Below the pieces are notes generated by a model, which did no database searches, had not been told where the DNA came from, and saw only the letters and a list, made by a program, of their open reading frames with translations. From Desulfuromonas soudanensis (GTDB taxonomy: Bacteria > Desulfobacterota > Desulfuromonadia > Desulfuromonadales > WTL), in contig NZ_CP010802.1 of NCBI RefSeq assembly GCF_001278055.1, positions 3,410,001 to 3,474,000 of the forward strand: a stretch of DNA of 64,000 bases, given 5' to 3'. The translations under genes and the position numbers were made by a program. This document shows positions 33,305-43,548 of this stretch, one piece after another (positions within the stretch are counted from its first letter, which is position 1; each line of letters starts with the position of its first letter).

Positions 33305-33748
33305 CTACGACCCTCCTTTCGTTCCCAGTTTTTTGCACAATCGGCCAAGTAACTCCTGCTCCTTCTCGTCCAGCGATGCCATTTCCGCAACGATTTTAGT
33401 TTCGACATCGGCAAAGACTGTGGAAATCAGAGATGTCCCGGCGGCAGTCAGGTGAATGGTCAGATACCGACGGTCCTCGTTGTCGCGCTCCCGTCGTACC
33501 AGACCCCTTTTTTCGAGGTTGTCGATCACCAGGGTGATATTGCCGGCACTCTTGAGAATCTTGGCGGCGATGTCACGCTGGCATAAAGGCCCTTTGTGGT
33601 ATAAAGCCTCCAGCACGCCAAACTGGCTGAGGGTCAGCTTTGGTTCTGCCAGGATCCGATGTGCCCTGCTGGTGACGGATTCTGCCGCACGCATCAGCTT
33701 GGTGTAGGTATTCAGGGCTCTGTATGTTTCTTTACCTGCAGTTTTCAT
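33305..33748 (-). CDS. MarR-family transcriptional regulator
   Basis: 147 residues. Winged helix-turn-helix of the MarR type: LTLSQFGVLEALYHKGPLCQRDIA, KILKSAGNITLVIDNLEKRGLV and RRERDNEDRRYLTIHLTAAG wing. Probably the repressor for the yceI-doxX-nudix-pirin cluster it leads, sensing a phenolic or reactive compound; this is inference. Start at 33748 overlaps the AT-rich operator-like region upstream. Confidence 0.9.
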   Translation of the reverse strand: MKTAGKETYRALNTYTKLMRAAESVTSRAHRILAEPKLTLSQFGVLEALYHKGPLCQRDIAAKILKSAGNITLVIDNLEKRGLVRRERDNEDRRYLTIHLTAAGTSLISTVFADVETKIVAEMASLDEKEQELLGRLCKKLGTKGGS

Positions 33749-33774
33749 CTGTCAGAACAATCCCTTCGATGTCA

Positions 33775-33791
33775 TTTAATTTAACATTAAA
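33775..33791. promoter_or_regulatory. Candidate MarR operator
   Basis: TTTAAT-TTAAC-ATTAAA, a perfect 6+6 inverted repeat 27-43 bases upstream of the marR start, typical of a MarR auto-regulatory site. A looser palindrome GTTTGATATTGAAC lies upstream of yceI (about 33265-33278), which would fit co-regulation. Confidence 0.4.
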
Positions 33792-34068
33792 CTATATGAC
33801 TCGGCCGAAACTGTCAACTCTTTTTTCTTCGAGCGCGCCATTGGCAAATTGACTTCTTTTTCCGGGTTAAATGCGTACCCCTATCCATCATTTCGGCGTC
33901 CACCCTTGTCCACCCCCGCCCATGGGTGTTGGCAAAAGCTCGTTCAGTCAGGACCCGCCAGGAACCCCGAAGGCTGCCTGAGAGCTTTCCCGATGGCATC
34001 GACGCAGGGAGCGCCCCTCAATCAGATCAACAAAATCCCTCCCGGCCCCCTCCTCTCTCTCCTCCCCC

Positions 34069-34097
34069 TTGTCACCGCCCCCTCTTTCCGTTAATCT
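34069..34097 (+). promoter_or_regulatory. Candidate promoter for gltB
   Basis: TTGTCA (34069-34074) and TAATCT (34092-34097) with a 17-base spacer, about 70 bases upstream of the start codon. The -10 match is weak. Confidence 0.3.
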
Positions 34098-34167
34098 TTA
34101 CGCAGGCTTGTATTTTAATCGGGCACCCTCCGGGGTGTTCCTGCGTCCTTTCAAGAAAGAGAGCCCC

Positions 34168-37100
34168 ATGTACCGACACCCCAACGACCCGTCCGGCCTT
34201 CTCCCGAGCGAGCGCGACGCCTGCGCCATCATCTGCTACGTCAACAAGGCCGGAAACCCCACCCACGGCAACCTGCAGCGCACCATCGAGGCGCTGGTCA
34301 AGATGGGGCACCGCGCCGGAGAGATCGGCGGCGAGGGGGACGGCTGCGGGGTCCTCACTGACATCCCCCGCCAGCTGTGGCGGGAAATCCTGGCGACGGC
34401 GGGGGAGGATGCGGAGATCGCCGACGATCCGGGATTTGCCCTCGGCCACATCCTCATCCCCCGGGAGGCGTTGACGGCCGACCCGCAGCTGCAGGAAAAG
34501 ATCCGCCAGCGCTTTTCCGACGCCGGCGCCGCCATTCTGGTGGAGCGCCCCGGGCCGGTGCGCAACGAGGTCCTCTCGGCCATGGCCCGCCGCGCCGAAC
34601 CCCTTTTCTGGCAGGTCGCCCTGCGCTTTCCCGAACCGGACCGGGCGCCGGCCCTTCTCTATGCCCTGCACCTCGGTTTCGAGCTCGACTTCCCGATCCA
34701 CGTCGCCTCCCTGTCGACGAAGGTCGCCTCCTACAAGGTCCACGGCGCTCCGGAGATCCTCCCCCGCTACTATCCCGAACTCAAGCGAAGGGACTTTCTC
34801 TCTTCGGTGACCATCGGCCACAGCCGCTTTTCCACCAACACCCTGCCGACGGTCCTCCGCGCCCAGCCCTTCAGCCTGCTCGGGCACAACGGCGAGATCA
34901 ACACCATCGCCCGGCTGCGGGAGGAGGCGAAAATGATGGGGATCGCCCTGCCGCCCGAGGGGAGCGACTCCCAGGACCTCAACCGCACCCTCGAGGGACT
35001 GATCCACAGCTTTGGCCTCACCCTTTTCGAGGCGATGGAGATGGTCTTCCCGCCGATCTTCTCCGAAGTGGAAAAGATGCCCAAAGAGCTGCAGGAGATG
35101 TACAGCTTCTTCCGCCGCTTCCTCACCGCCAGCGCCCAGGGGCCGGCGGCCATCATCGCCCGCCACGACGACCGCTGCGTCTTTTCCGTGGACGCCATGG
35201 GCCTGCGCCCCCTGTGGTTCGGCGAAACGGACAAGGAATATTTCGCCTCCTCCGAAGTCGGCGTCGTCCCCCAGGAAGAGATCATCTCCGACCCCAAGGT
35301 TCTGGCCCCCGGCGAAAAAGTCGGACTGCGCCTCCGTTCGGGGCGCAAGGTCAGGGTCCTCGAGCACGACGAGCTGCAGCGGGAGGTCTACCAGAGCTTC
35401 CGCCGCCGCACCCCCCTCGAGGCCCAGGACAAATCGCTGCAGAGAGCGCCCCTGCCGTCTCCGGGCCCGCTCAAGAAGACGGCGACCTTTTCCCGCAGCG
35501 GGGACCTTCTGCAGGAGAATCTCCTCTCGGCCCTGGCGTGGAAAAACAGTGACCTGCGCAATATCAGGGACATGGCCCGCAGCGGTCAGGATCCCATCGC
35601 CTCCCTCGGCTACGATGGTCCGCTGGCCGCCCTGGCCGCCTCGCGGCAGAATCTCTCCGACTATTTCAAGGAGCAGGTGGCCGTCGTCACCAACCCGGCC
35701 ATCGACCGGGAGAGGGAAACGGAGCATTTCTCCACCCGGGTCTTTCTCGGGGCGCGTCCGTCCCTGCGGGGAAGGCGCCGCGGCGCCGTGCAGCTCGACG
35801 TCCCGATTCTCACCGGGGGGCGCCGCCTCGGCATCCGGCCGGAGGACGAAGAGGTCGCCGCCGCCTTTGGCACGGCGACCCTCGAAGGGGTGCTCGGCGC
35901 CTTCGCCGGGGAGGGGCGCTCCCGCTACCGCACCCTCTCCTGCGTCCTGCAGCGGGGAGAGGATGTAGCGTCCGCTCTCGAGCGCCTCCGCGCCGAGGGG
36001 GTTGCCGCCGCAAGAAACGGCATTCAGCTCCTCGTTGTCGACGACAGCCTGGCCTTCACCCCCGGCCGCACCTTTCTCGACCCCTTCCTGGTGGTGGCGG
36101 CCCTGCACAAGGCCCTCAAGGAGAGCGGCGACAGGGACGGCAAGAGCCTGCGCCGCCGCGCCTCTCTGGTCCTGCGCTCCGGGGCGCTGCGCAACCTCCA
36201 CGACCTGATCTTCGCCTACGGCATGGGGGCCGACGCCCTCTGCCCCTACCTGATGTGGGAGCTCGCCTCCCAGGAGGAGGGAGGACTGGCCAACCTGGTG
36301 GAGGTCCTCTCCCGGGGGCTGGAAAAAGTGATTTCCACCATGGGGACCCACGAGATCGGCGGCTACGGCAAGTATTTTGCCTCCATCGGCCTGGCGCCGG
36401 AGCTGGCGGAAATCTTCGAAACCCCCGATTTCTGCGGCTCCCCCCGGGGAGGGTTGACTCTGGCGCGCCTCGAAGCGGAACATCGCGACCGCGCCGGGGT
36501 CGCCCGCAGCAAAAAGAAGACGCCGGTCCCGGCCCAATTTCGCATTTATCCGCGGATCTGGAAGATGGTCGGGGCGGTGGCCAAGATGGAGGAGAGCTAC
36601 ACCGACCTTTCCAGGATGATCCGCAACCTCGAGGCGGAAAATCCCCTGGCGATCCGCCATCTCCTCGACTTTTCCTTCCCCGAAGCCCTCTCCGTCGACC
36701 CCGAGGAGGTCGATGCCGGGATCGGCGGCCACGACCTGCCGATTCTGATTGCGGCCATGAGCTTCGGCAGCCAGGGGGAGACCCCCTTCCGCATCTATGC
36801 CGAGGCGGCCAAGCGTCTCAACATCATCTGCATGAACGGCGAGGGGGGGGAGATCGCCGACATGCTCGGCAAGTACCGCAAAAACCGCGGCCAGCAGATC
36901 GCCTCGGGACGCTTCGGGGTCCACATGGACCTCCTCAACTCCGCCGATTTTCTCGAAATCAAGGTCGGCCAGGGAGCCAAGCCCGGGGAGGGGGGGCACC
37001 TGCCGGGGTTCAAGGTCACGGCCAAGATCGCCGCGGCCCGCAACGCCACCCCCGGCGTCGCACTGATCTCTCCGTCCAACAACCATGACCTCTACTCCAT

Positions 37101-38709
37101 CGAGGATCTGGCCCAGATCATCGAGGAGCTCAAGACCGCCAATCCCCAGGCGCGCATCTCCGTCAAGGTCCCGGCGGTGGCCGGAATCGGCACCATCGCC
37201 ATGGGAGTCGCCAAGGCCGGCGCCGACATCATCAACATCAGCGGCTACGACGGCGGCACCGGGGCGGCCCGCAAGCACGCCATCAAGTTCGTCGGTTTGC
37301 CGGCGGAGATCGGCGTCCGGGAGGCCCATCGCGCCCTGGTCTCTTCGGGACTGCGCGACAAGGTGGAAATCTGGGCCGACGGCGGCGCCCGCACCGGACG
37401 GGACGTCGTCAAGCTGATCCTTCTCGGGGCCAACCGGGTCGGCTTCGGCACCCTGGCGATGGTGGTCATCGGCTGCACCACCTGCCGCGGCTGTCACCTC
37501 GACACCTGCCACGTCGGCATCGCCACCCAGATCGAATCGGAGGAGGAAGCCGGGCGCCGCGGCCTGAAGCGCTTCGTCCCCCGGGTGCTGGAGAACGGCA
37601 TCATCTACGAGACCACCTTTTTCCGCGCCCTCGGCCAGGAAATTCGCACCATCACCGCCCGCCTCGGTTTCCGTCGCACCCAGGATCTGGTGGGGCGCGT
37701 CGACCTCCTCAGCCAGACCCGCGGGGAGGAGCGTCTCGACCTCGCCGACCTCCTGGCCCCCGCCGCCGGGGAGAGCGAAGCCGCTCCGGAGAAGAAGGTG
37801 CGCATCCTCCGGAAACCTCTGAACTATCTGACCTCGCTCATCGCCAAGCTGGTCACCGACGCCTTCGACGGCGGCGAGAGCCGGGTGCGCTACGACGACG
37901 ACAGCGCCTCCTCCAGCGACCGCGCCATCGGCACCCACCTCGCCGGCTCCATGACCCGCGGCTATCGCGAGGGGCGTTTCGGCCCCGAGCAGGAAGTCCT
38001 TCTCCACTTCAAGCGCGACTCGATTCCCGGCAACGGTCTGGCCGCCTTCAACATCCCGCGGATCAATATCCGCGTCGAAGGGGGAGCCCAGGACGGAGTC
38101 GGAAAGAGCGCCCGCGCCGGAAAGATCGTCATCCTCAAAGGGGAAAACCGTTACGGCCTGCGGGTCGGCGGAGCCGTCGGCAAGGGGCTGGCCTACGGCG
38201 CCCAGGGGGGGACCTTCCTTATCCAGGGGGACGCCGACAGCCGGGCCTGCATCCGCCTCTCCGGAGCCGACGTCGTCCTCGGCGGGCGGATGCGCCGTCC
38301 CCTGGCCGACGAAGGGGGCAATCTCGCCGGCCGGGCCAATCTCAAGGGGTTTGCCTTCGAGTACATGACCGCCGGCCGGGTGGTCGTCCTCGGCGACCCC
38401 GGCCCCTGGATCTGCTCGGGGATGACCGGCGGCACCGTCTACTGCCACCTCGACGGCGAGATGGGGATGACCCGCGAGGCGCTGCGCCGCCGCCTGGCCA
38501 GCGGTGCCAAAGTCGAAATCCGCGATCTCGAGGAGGAGGACGTCGCCTCCATCGGCGAACTGCTGCTGACCTATCACCGGGAACTTCTCCACTCCTTCCA
38601 GACCGCCGAGGCCGACTGGGTCGACAACGTGCTGGGACACGCCCGGATACTCTTCGTCAAGATCGTTCCCGAAGGGACGCCGCTGCGTCCGGCGCTGGCC
38701 ACGGAATAA
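34168..38709 (+). CDS. gltB: Glutamate synthase large subunit
   Basis: 1513 residues from ATG 34168. N-terminal glutamine amidotransferase type 2: the likely nucleophile is Cys19 in [10 protein letters not shown] after an 18-residue leader, with GDGCGVL further on. Then the central linking domain, the FMN-binding domain ([53 protein letters not shown]), the 3Fe-4S motif C-x5-C-x4-C in [15 protein letters not shown], and the GXGXG beta-helix at the C terminus. Produces glutamate from 2-oxoglutarate and glutamine. No gltD small subunit is adjacent; electrons may come from ferredoxin or a distant GltD. The rubredoxin and ferredoxin genes follow. Confidence 0.9.
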   Translation: MYRHPNDPSGLLPSERDACAIICYVNKAGNPTHGNLQRTIEALVKMGHRAGEIGGEGDGCGVLTDIPRQLWREILATAGEDAEIADDPGFALGHILIPREALTADPQLQEKIRQRFSDAGAAILVERPGPVRNEVLSAMARRAEPLFWQVALRFPEPDRAPALLYALHLGFELDFPIHVASLSTKVASYKVHGAPEILPRYYPELKRRDFLSSVTIGHSRFSTNTLPTVLRAQPFSLLGHNGEINTIARLREEAKMMGIALPPEGSDSQDLNRTLEGLIHSFGLTLFEAMEMVFPPIFSEVEKMPKELQEMYSFFRRFLTASAQGPAAIIARHDDRCVFSVDAMGLRPLWFGETDKEYFASSEVGVVPQEEIISDPKVLAPGEKVGLRLRSGRKVRVLEHDELQREVYQSFRRRTPLEAQDKSLQRAPLPSPGPLKKTATFSRSGDLLQENLLSALAWKNSDLRNIRDMARSGQDPIASLGYDGPLAALAASRQNLSDYFKEQVAVVTNPAIDRERETEHFSTRVFLGARPSLRGRRRGAVQLDVPILTGGRRLGIRPEDEEVAAAFGTATLEGVLGAFAGEGRSRYRTLSCVLQRGEDVASALERLRAEGVAAARNGIQLLVVDDSLAFTPGRTFLDPFLVVAALHKALKESGDRDGKSLRRRASLVLRSGALRNLHDLIFAYGMGADALCPYLMWELASQEEGGLANLVEVLSRGLEKVISTMGTHEIGGYGKYFASIGLAPELAEIFETPDFCGSPRGGLTLARLEAEHRDRAGVARSKKKTPVPAQFRIYPRIWKMVGAVAKMEESYTDLSRMIRNLEAENPLAIRHLLDFSFPEALSVDPEEVDAGIGGHDLPILIAAMSFGSQGETPFRIYAEAAKRLNIICMNGEGGEIADMLGKYRKNRGQQIASGRFGVHMDLLNSADFLEIKVGQGAKPGEGGHLPGFKVTAKIAAARNATPGVALISPSNNHDLYSIEDLAQIIEELKTANPQARISVKVPAVAGIGTIAMGVAKAGADIINISGYDGGTGAARKHAIKFVGLPAEIGVREAHRALVSSGLRDKVEIWADGGARTGRDVVKLILLGANRVGFGTLAMVVIGCTTCRGCHLDTCHVGIATQIESEEEAGRRGLKRFVPRVLENGIIYETTFFRALGQEIRTITARLGFRRTQDLVGRVDLLSQTRGEERLDLADLLAPAAGESEAAPEKKVRILRKPLNYLTSLIAKLVTDAFDGGESRVRYDDDSASSSDRAIGTHLAGSMTRGYREGRFGPEQEVLLHFKRDSIPGNGLAAFNIPRINIRVEGGAQDGVGKSARAGKIVILKGENRYGLRVGGAVGKGLAYGAQGGTFLIQGDADSRACIRLSGADVVLGGRMRRPLADEGGNLAGRANLKGFAFEYMTAGRVVVLGDPGPWICSGMTGGTVYCHLDGEMGMTREALRRRLASGAKVEIRDLEEEDVASIGELLLTYHRELLHSFQTAEADWVDNVLGHARILFVKIVPEGTPLRPALATE

Positions 38710-38822
38710 AAAGGGGGCTTGCGCCGGAGCCGATATCGTCTAGGATTTCAGAGGCTGTACCTGTCGACAACCGCACCGGCGTCTCCCCGAGGGAGAGCCG
38801 GTCCCATTCCGAGAGAGGTCCC

Positions 38823-38981
38823 ATGGAAAAATACCGCTGCGTCATCTGCGACTACATCTACGATCCCGCCGAGGGCGACCCCGGCAACGGCGTCCCCGCC
38901 GGCACCCCCTTCAGCGACCTCCCGGCGGACTGGGTCTGCCCCCTGTGCGGAGCCGACAAGAGCAATTTCGAAAAAATCTGA
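38823..38981 (+). CDS. rub: Rubredoxin
   Basis: 52 residues, full rubredoxin length. Two CxxC knuckles for one iron: CVIC at 6-9 and CPLC at 39-42, with the family features [21 protein letters not shown] and FEKI. Small cytoplasmic electron carrier, in anaerobes often serving oxygen or superoxide detoxification. Begins 113 bases after gltB and ends 14 bases before the ferredoxin start, with AAGGAG for that gene between. Confidence 0.95.
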   Translation: MEKYRCVICDYIYDPAEGDPGNGVPAGTPFSDLPADWVCPLCGADKSNFEKI

Positions 38982-38995
38982 CAAGGAGTGGCATC

Positions 38996-39187
38996 ATGGC
39001 GAAAATTCCCTACGTGGATCAGGACGTCTGCATCAGCTGCAACCTCTGCGCCGACACCGTCCCCGAGGTCTTCCGCATGAACGACGCCGGGCTCGCCGAG
39101 GTCTATGACCCGGCCGGCGCCTCGGAAGCGAAAATCCAGGAGGCGATCGACGCCTGTCCGGTGGCCTGCATCTTTTGGCAGGATTGA
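38996..39187 (+). CDS. 4Fe-4S ferredoxin
   Basis: 63 residues. Single-cluster ferredoxin: Cys12, Cys15, Cys18 (CISCNLC) and Cys54 (CPVAC, with an extra Cys58). The start ATG 38996 follows AAGGAG. Small electron carrier that could serve glutamate synthase, the lipoyl synthase radical chemistry, or other reductases. Overlaps the putative lipB start by 13 bases. Confidence 0.93.
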   Translation: MAKIPYVDQDVCISCNLCADTVPEVFRMNDAGLAEVYDPAGASEAKIQEAIDACPVACIFWQD

Positions 39188-39844
39188 CGCCGGGGGCAAA
39201 GCGGCGCTTTTTCTCTCTTTGCCCGGGACGCCTCCCCTACGGCGCCGCCCTGACCCTGCAGGAGGAGTTGGTGCAGCGCCGCCGCCGCGGGGAGGACGAC
39301 GTCCTGATCCTTCTCGAGCACCCCCCCGTCGTCACCCTTGGACGCAGCGGCCGGGAGGGGGGGCTGCGCCTCGCCGCCGCCGACTACGCCCGGAGCGGCA
39401 TCGAGCTGGTGCACAGCGGCCGCGGCGGGGACGTCACCTACCACGGACCGGGTCAGCTCATCGGCTACCCGATCCTCGACCTTTCGGTCCTGGGGCGCGA
39501 CCTGCACCGCTACCTGCGCCTCCTCGAAGCGGTTCTCATCGAAACCCTGGCGGCCTTCGGCGTCACCGGGGAACGGATTGCCGGCCGCACCGGGGTCTGG
39601 GTCGGCGGCGCCAAGATCGCCTCCATCGGCATCGCCGTGCGCCACTGGATCAGCTACCACGGTTTTGCCCTCAACGTCGCCGACGACCGGGAGGGCTTTG
39701 CCACCATCGTCCCCTGCGGCCTGCCGGGGGTGGCCCTGACCTCCCTGGAAGGGGAAGTCGGCCGCACGGTTTCCCGGGCGGCCGTAACGGAGGTGCTGAT
39801 CGACGCTTTTTCACTCCATTTTGCCAGCGAGCACGCAGGACTCT

Positions 39845-40709
<865 letters not shown>

Positions 40710-40726
<17 letters not shown>

Positions 40727-41663
40727 GATCCACGAAACGATCATCCTCGGCTCCGGTCCGGCCGGACTCACCGCCGCCATCTACGCCGCCCGCAGCCGCT
40801 GCTGCCCCCTCCTCATCCACGGCGGTCAGCCGGGGGGTCAGCTCACCACCACCACGGTGATCGACAATTTTCCCGGATTCTCCCAGGGGATCGACGGACC
40901 GCAGCTGATGAAGGAGATGGAGGAGCAGGCGCGACGCTTCGGCACCCGCTTCGTCGAGGGAATCGTCACCCGGGTGGAGCTCAAGAAGGCCCCCTTCAAG
41001 GTCTGGGTCGACAAGGAAAAGTTCTTCTGCCAGACCCTCATCGTCGCCACCGGGGCCGTGCCGAAGATGCTCGGCCTCGCCAACGAATGGGAACTCTACG
41101 GCCGCGGGGTTTCGGTCTGCGCCACCTGTGACGCCTTCTTCTATCGGGACAAGGAGGTGGTGGTGGTCGGCGGCGGCGACACCGCCATGGAGGAAGCGGT
41201 CTTTCTCACCCGCTTTGCCCGGCAGGTGACGGTGGTTCACCGCCGGGATACCCTGCGCGCCACCCTCCCTCTGCAGGAGCTGGCCCGCCGCAACCCCAAA
41301 ATAACCTTCCGCTGGAACGCCCTGGTCGAGGCCATCCTCGGCGACCGGGAGCAGGGGGTGCAGGGGGTGCGGATTCGCGACCGCGAAAGCGGCGCCACGG
41401 AGGAGCTTGCCTGCGACGGCCTCTTCATCGCCATCGGCCACACCCCCAACACCTCCCTCTTTGCCGGACAGCTCGACATGGACAGCGAGGGATACCTGGT
41501 GACCGGCAAGGGGACGGAGACCAACGTCCCCGGCGTCTTCGCCGCCGGCGACGTCCAGGACCCCGACTTCCGCCAGGCGATCACCGCCGCCGGGAGCGGC
41601 TGCATGGCGGCGCTGCAGGCCGAACGGTATCTGGAAACCCTTCCCCAGGAGGAATCGCCATGA
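40710..41663 (+). CDS. trxB: Thioredoxin-disulfide reductase
   Basis: 317 residues from ATG 40710, with CGGAGG upstream; the frame is open earlier but overlaps lipA. FAD motif LGSGPAG and GGQLTTTT, redox pair Cys137/Cys140 in VCATCDAFF, NADPH motif VVGGGDTAMEEA, and C-terminal FAAGDVQD. Reduces thioredoxin (trxA at 56845 is in this window). The next gene starts inside its stop (ATGA). Confidence 0.94.
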
Positions 41664-42064
41664 TCCCGGAGCGCATCAGGCAATTTCTCGAAGAGAACGG
41701 CTGCGCCTTTGTCGCCTCCGCCGACGGCAGCGGCCAGCCCCACCTCGCCGCCGGGCACGGGCTGCGTTTTTCCGACGACGAGCACCTTCTCTTCGAGGCC
41801 TGGTTCTGCCGCAAGACCCTGGCCAACGTCGCCGCCAACCCCCGGGTCGCCCTCCTCTGCGTCGATCCCGCCTGCGGCACCGGCTACCAGCTCGTCGGCG
41901 AGGTTGTCGCCGCCGCGGACACGGCGATCCTCAACGGCTATGTCCCCCCCCTCGAGCCCCGGGGGCTCCCCCAGGTCCAGTCCCGACTCGAGATCCGGAT
42001 CTCGGAGGTGATGGAATTTTCCACCATCGCCCACAGCGACCGCTCCCTCATTCCCCACCTCTGA
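41660..42064 (+). CDS. Pyridoxamine 5'-phosphate oxidase-like (PNPOx) flavin-binding protein
   Basis: 134 residues, split-barrel fold. Seen: CAFVASADGSGQPHLAAG, WFCRKTLANVAANPRVALL and YQLVGEV. Such proteins bind FMN or related flavin/F420; true PNP oxidase activity is unlikely at this length. ATGA overlap with trxB indicates coupled translation, so a redox role alongside thioredoxin reductase is possible. End of the gltB-to-42064 run. Confidence 0.82.
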   Translation: MIPERIRQFLEENGCAFVASADGSGQPHLAAGHGLRFSDDEHLLFEAWFCRKTLANVAANPRVALLCVDPACGTGYQLVGEVVAAADTAILNGYVPPLEPRGLPQVQSRLEIRISEVMEFSTIAHSDRSLIPHL

Positions 42065-42071
42065 CCCGGCG

Positions 42072-42116
42072 AAAAAACGACGGGGCGGGCGCCTGCCTTG
42101 CAGACCGCCCGCCCCG
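42072..42116 (-). terminator. Terminator between PNPOx-like gene and sucB
   Basis: Perfect 11-base arms CGGGGCGGGCG / CGCCCGCCCCG with a 14-base loop; on the minus strand the stem is followed by TCG and six T residues. Thus strong for the sucAB operon and also likely stops the opposite transcript. Confidence 0.85.
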
Positions 42117-42141
42117 AGTGTTGCCCTTCACCCCGAAAAAA

Positions 42142-43323
42142 CTACTGTTCCAGGAGCATCCCCTCAAGATCCTCGATATATTCTTTGATCCGCTTGAGGA
42201 AACCGACCGCCTGCCGGCCGTCGATGATTTGATGGTCGTAGGAGAGGGCCAGGTTCATCATCGGCCGGATCACCACCTCGCCGTCGCGAACCACCGCCCG
42301 CTCCTGGATGGCGTGCATGCCGAGGACGGCACTCTGGGGGGGGTTGAGGATCGGCGTGGACAAAAGCGAGCCGTACACCCCGCCGTTGCTGATGGTAAAG
42401 GTCCCCCCTTCGAGGTCGGCGAGCTGTATGCGGTTGTTTCCCGCCCGGTCGACGAAATCGGCGATCGTCCTTTCGATCTCGGCGAAATGGAGGCGGTCGG
42501 CGTCGCGCAGCACCGGAACGAGCAGCCCCTTTTTGGCGCCGATGGCGATGCCGATGTCGTAAAAGTTGTGATAAAGGATGTCGTCGCCGTCGAGGCTGGC
42601 GTTGACCTCGGGAAATTCGCGGAGGGCCTCGACGCAGGCCTTGACGAAAAAGGACATCAGTCCGAGTTTGACGCCGTGACGTTTGGCGAAAGACTGGCCA
42701 TCCCGGTGACGCAGCGCCATCACCCGGCTCATGTCCGCCTCGTTGAAGGTGGTCAGCATGGCCGTCTGCTGCCGGACGGAAAGGAGGCGCTCGGCGATTT
42801 TCCTGCGGATCGGGCTCATCGGCCGGCGGACGGTGCGCTCCTCCTTCTCCGGAGACGGCGAAGACCCGCCCTCCTCCTTCCCTTCCTCCTCGGCGGCGAC
42901 GGATTTTTCCGCAGGCCGCGGCGATTTCGCCTCGGAGGCGGGGACTTCCTGCTCTTTTTCCGCCCCCTGGTCCTTCGTCCCTTCCCTGGCCGCCGCTTTT
43001 TTCCCGTCCTTTGTCCGGTCCTTCTTCTCGTCCGTTTTTTTCTCGGACTTCGGCGCCTCTTCAGCCTTCCCCTTCCCCTCCTTTTTGCCGCCTGAGGCCT
43101 CCTCGATGGTGCCGATCACCGCCCCGATTTCGACCGTCTTTCCCTCCGCGGTGCCGATGTGCAGCACCCCGTCGACCTCGGCGTTGAGCTCCAGGGTAAT
43201 CTTGTCCGTCTCCAGTTCGACCAGCAGGTCGTCCTTGGCCACGGACTCCCCGTCCTTCTTGTGCCATTTGCCGACTTCCGCTTCGCGAATCGATTCGCCG
43301 ACCGTCGGAACCTTGATATCCAT
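42142..43323 (-). CDS. sucB: Dihydrolipoamide succinyltransferase (2-oxoglutarate dehydrogenase E2)
   Basis: 393 residues from ATG 43323, behind AAGGAG. N-terminal lipoyl domain (lipoyl Lys41 in ETDKITLEL), then a long Lys/Glu-rich linker (about 75-165), then the CoA-acyltransferase catalytic domain from PMSPIRRKIAERL, with His364 and Asp368 in LSYDHQIIDGR. The family's small peripheral subunit-binding domain is not recognisable in the linker; mammalian E2o also lacks it. Transfers succinyl to CoA in the TCA cycle. Lipoylated by the LipB/LipA pair upstream. E1 is encoded by sucA, separated by a repeat element. The E3 (lpd) is not in the window. Confidence 0.9.
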   Translation of the reverse strand: MDIKVPTVGESIREAEVGKWHKKDGESVAKDDLLVELETDKITLELNAEVDGVLHIGTAEGKTVEIGAVIGTIEEASGGKKEGKGKAEEAPKSEKKTDEKKDRTKDGKKAAAREGTKDQGAEKEQEVPASEAKSPRPAEKSVAAEEEGKEEGGSSPSPEKEERTVRRPMSPIRRKIAERLLSVRQQTAMLTTFNEADMSRVMALRHRDGQSFAKRHGVKLGLMSFFVKACVEALREFPEVNASLDGDDILYHNFYDIGIAIGAKKGLLVPVLRDADRLHFAEIERTIADFVDRAGNNRIQLADLEGGTFTISNGGVYGSLLSTPILNPPQSAVLGMHAIQERAVVRDGEVVIRPMMNLALSYDHQIIDGRQAVGFLKRIKEYIEDLEGMLLEQ

Positions 43324-43353
43324 AACCTTCTCCTTCACTAAAAAAAAACGTTC

Positions 43354-43526
43354 CCCTAGGAGCCTGTCGGACTATACGCGCCGAAGCGAAAAATTGGATA
43401 TTTGAGGACAGATTCTAGCTTGTTTGAGAGCCAATAGTCCTCTCTATTGGTCGAAAAGAAGCTCGGATATGGACCAAATAGACGATTTTGCAGCCGGCTC
43501 ATGGATAGTCCGACAGGCTCCTAGGG
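43354..43526. mobile_element. 173-base inverted-repeat element (MITE-like) between sucA and sucB
   Basis: Perfect 22-base terminal inverted repeats: CCCTAGGAGCCTGTCGGACTAT (43354-43375) and its reverse complement (43505-43526), enclosing 129 bases with no coding capacity. CTAG lies at both ends, which could be a 4-base target duplication (the YTAR type used by IS5-like elements) or part of the repeat. An inner hairpin CCAATAG / CTATTGG lies near 43431. Size and structure fit a non-autonomous transposon, but no transposase copy is in the window. Confidence 0.6.
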
Positions 43527-43548
43527 TCCTGACCCCGACCCGACCGAC

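Larger units (their letters stand above)
33749..34167. other. Intergenic region between marR and the glutamate synthase gene
   Basis: About 420 bases between divergent genes. Contains the marR operator-like palindrome, a GC-poor half near marR and a GC-rich half leading to gltB. A promoter candidate for gltB lies at 34069-34097. The rest (33850-34060) holds no recognisable gene; small frames there are not supported. Confidence 0.5.

Noticed and set aside
34072-38640. A 1522-codon minus-strand open frame over gltB
   Set aside because: Shadow of third-position GC in gltB; no domain and no start signal.
41660-42064. Calling the PNPOx-like gene pdxH
   Set aside because: Too short and lacks the substrate-binding C-terminal part of PdxH; only the flavin split-barrel fold is supported.
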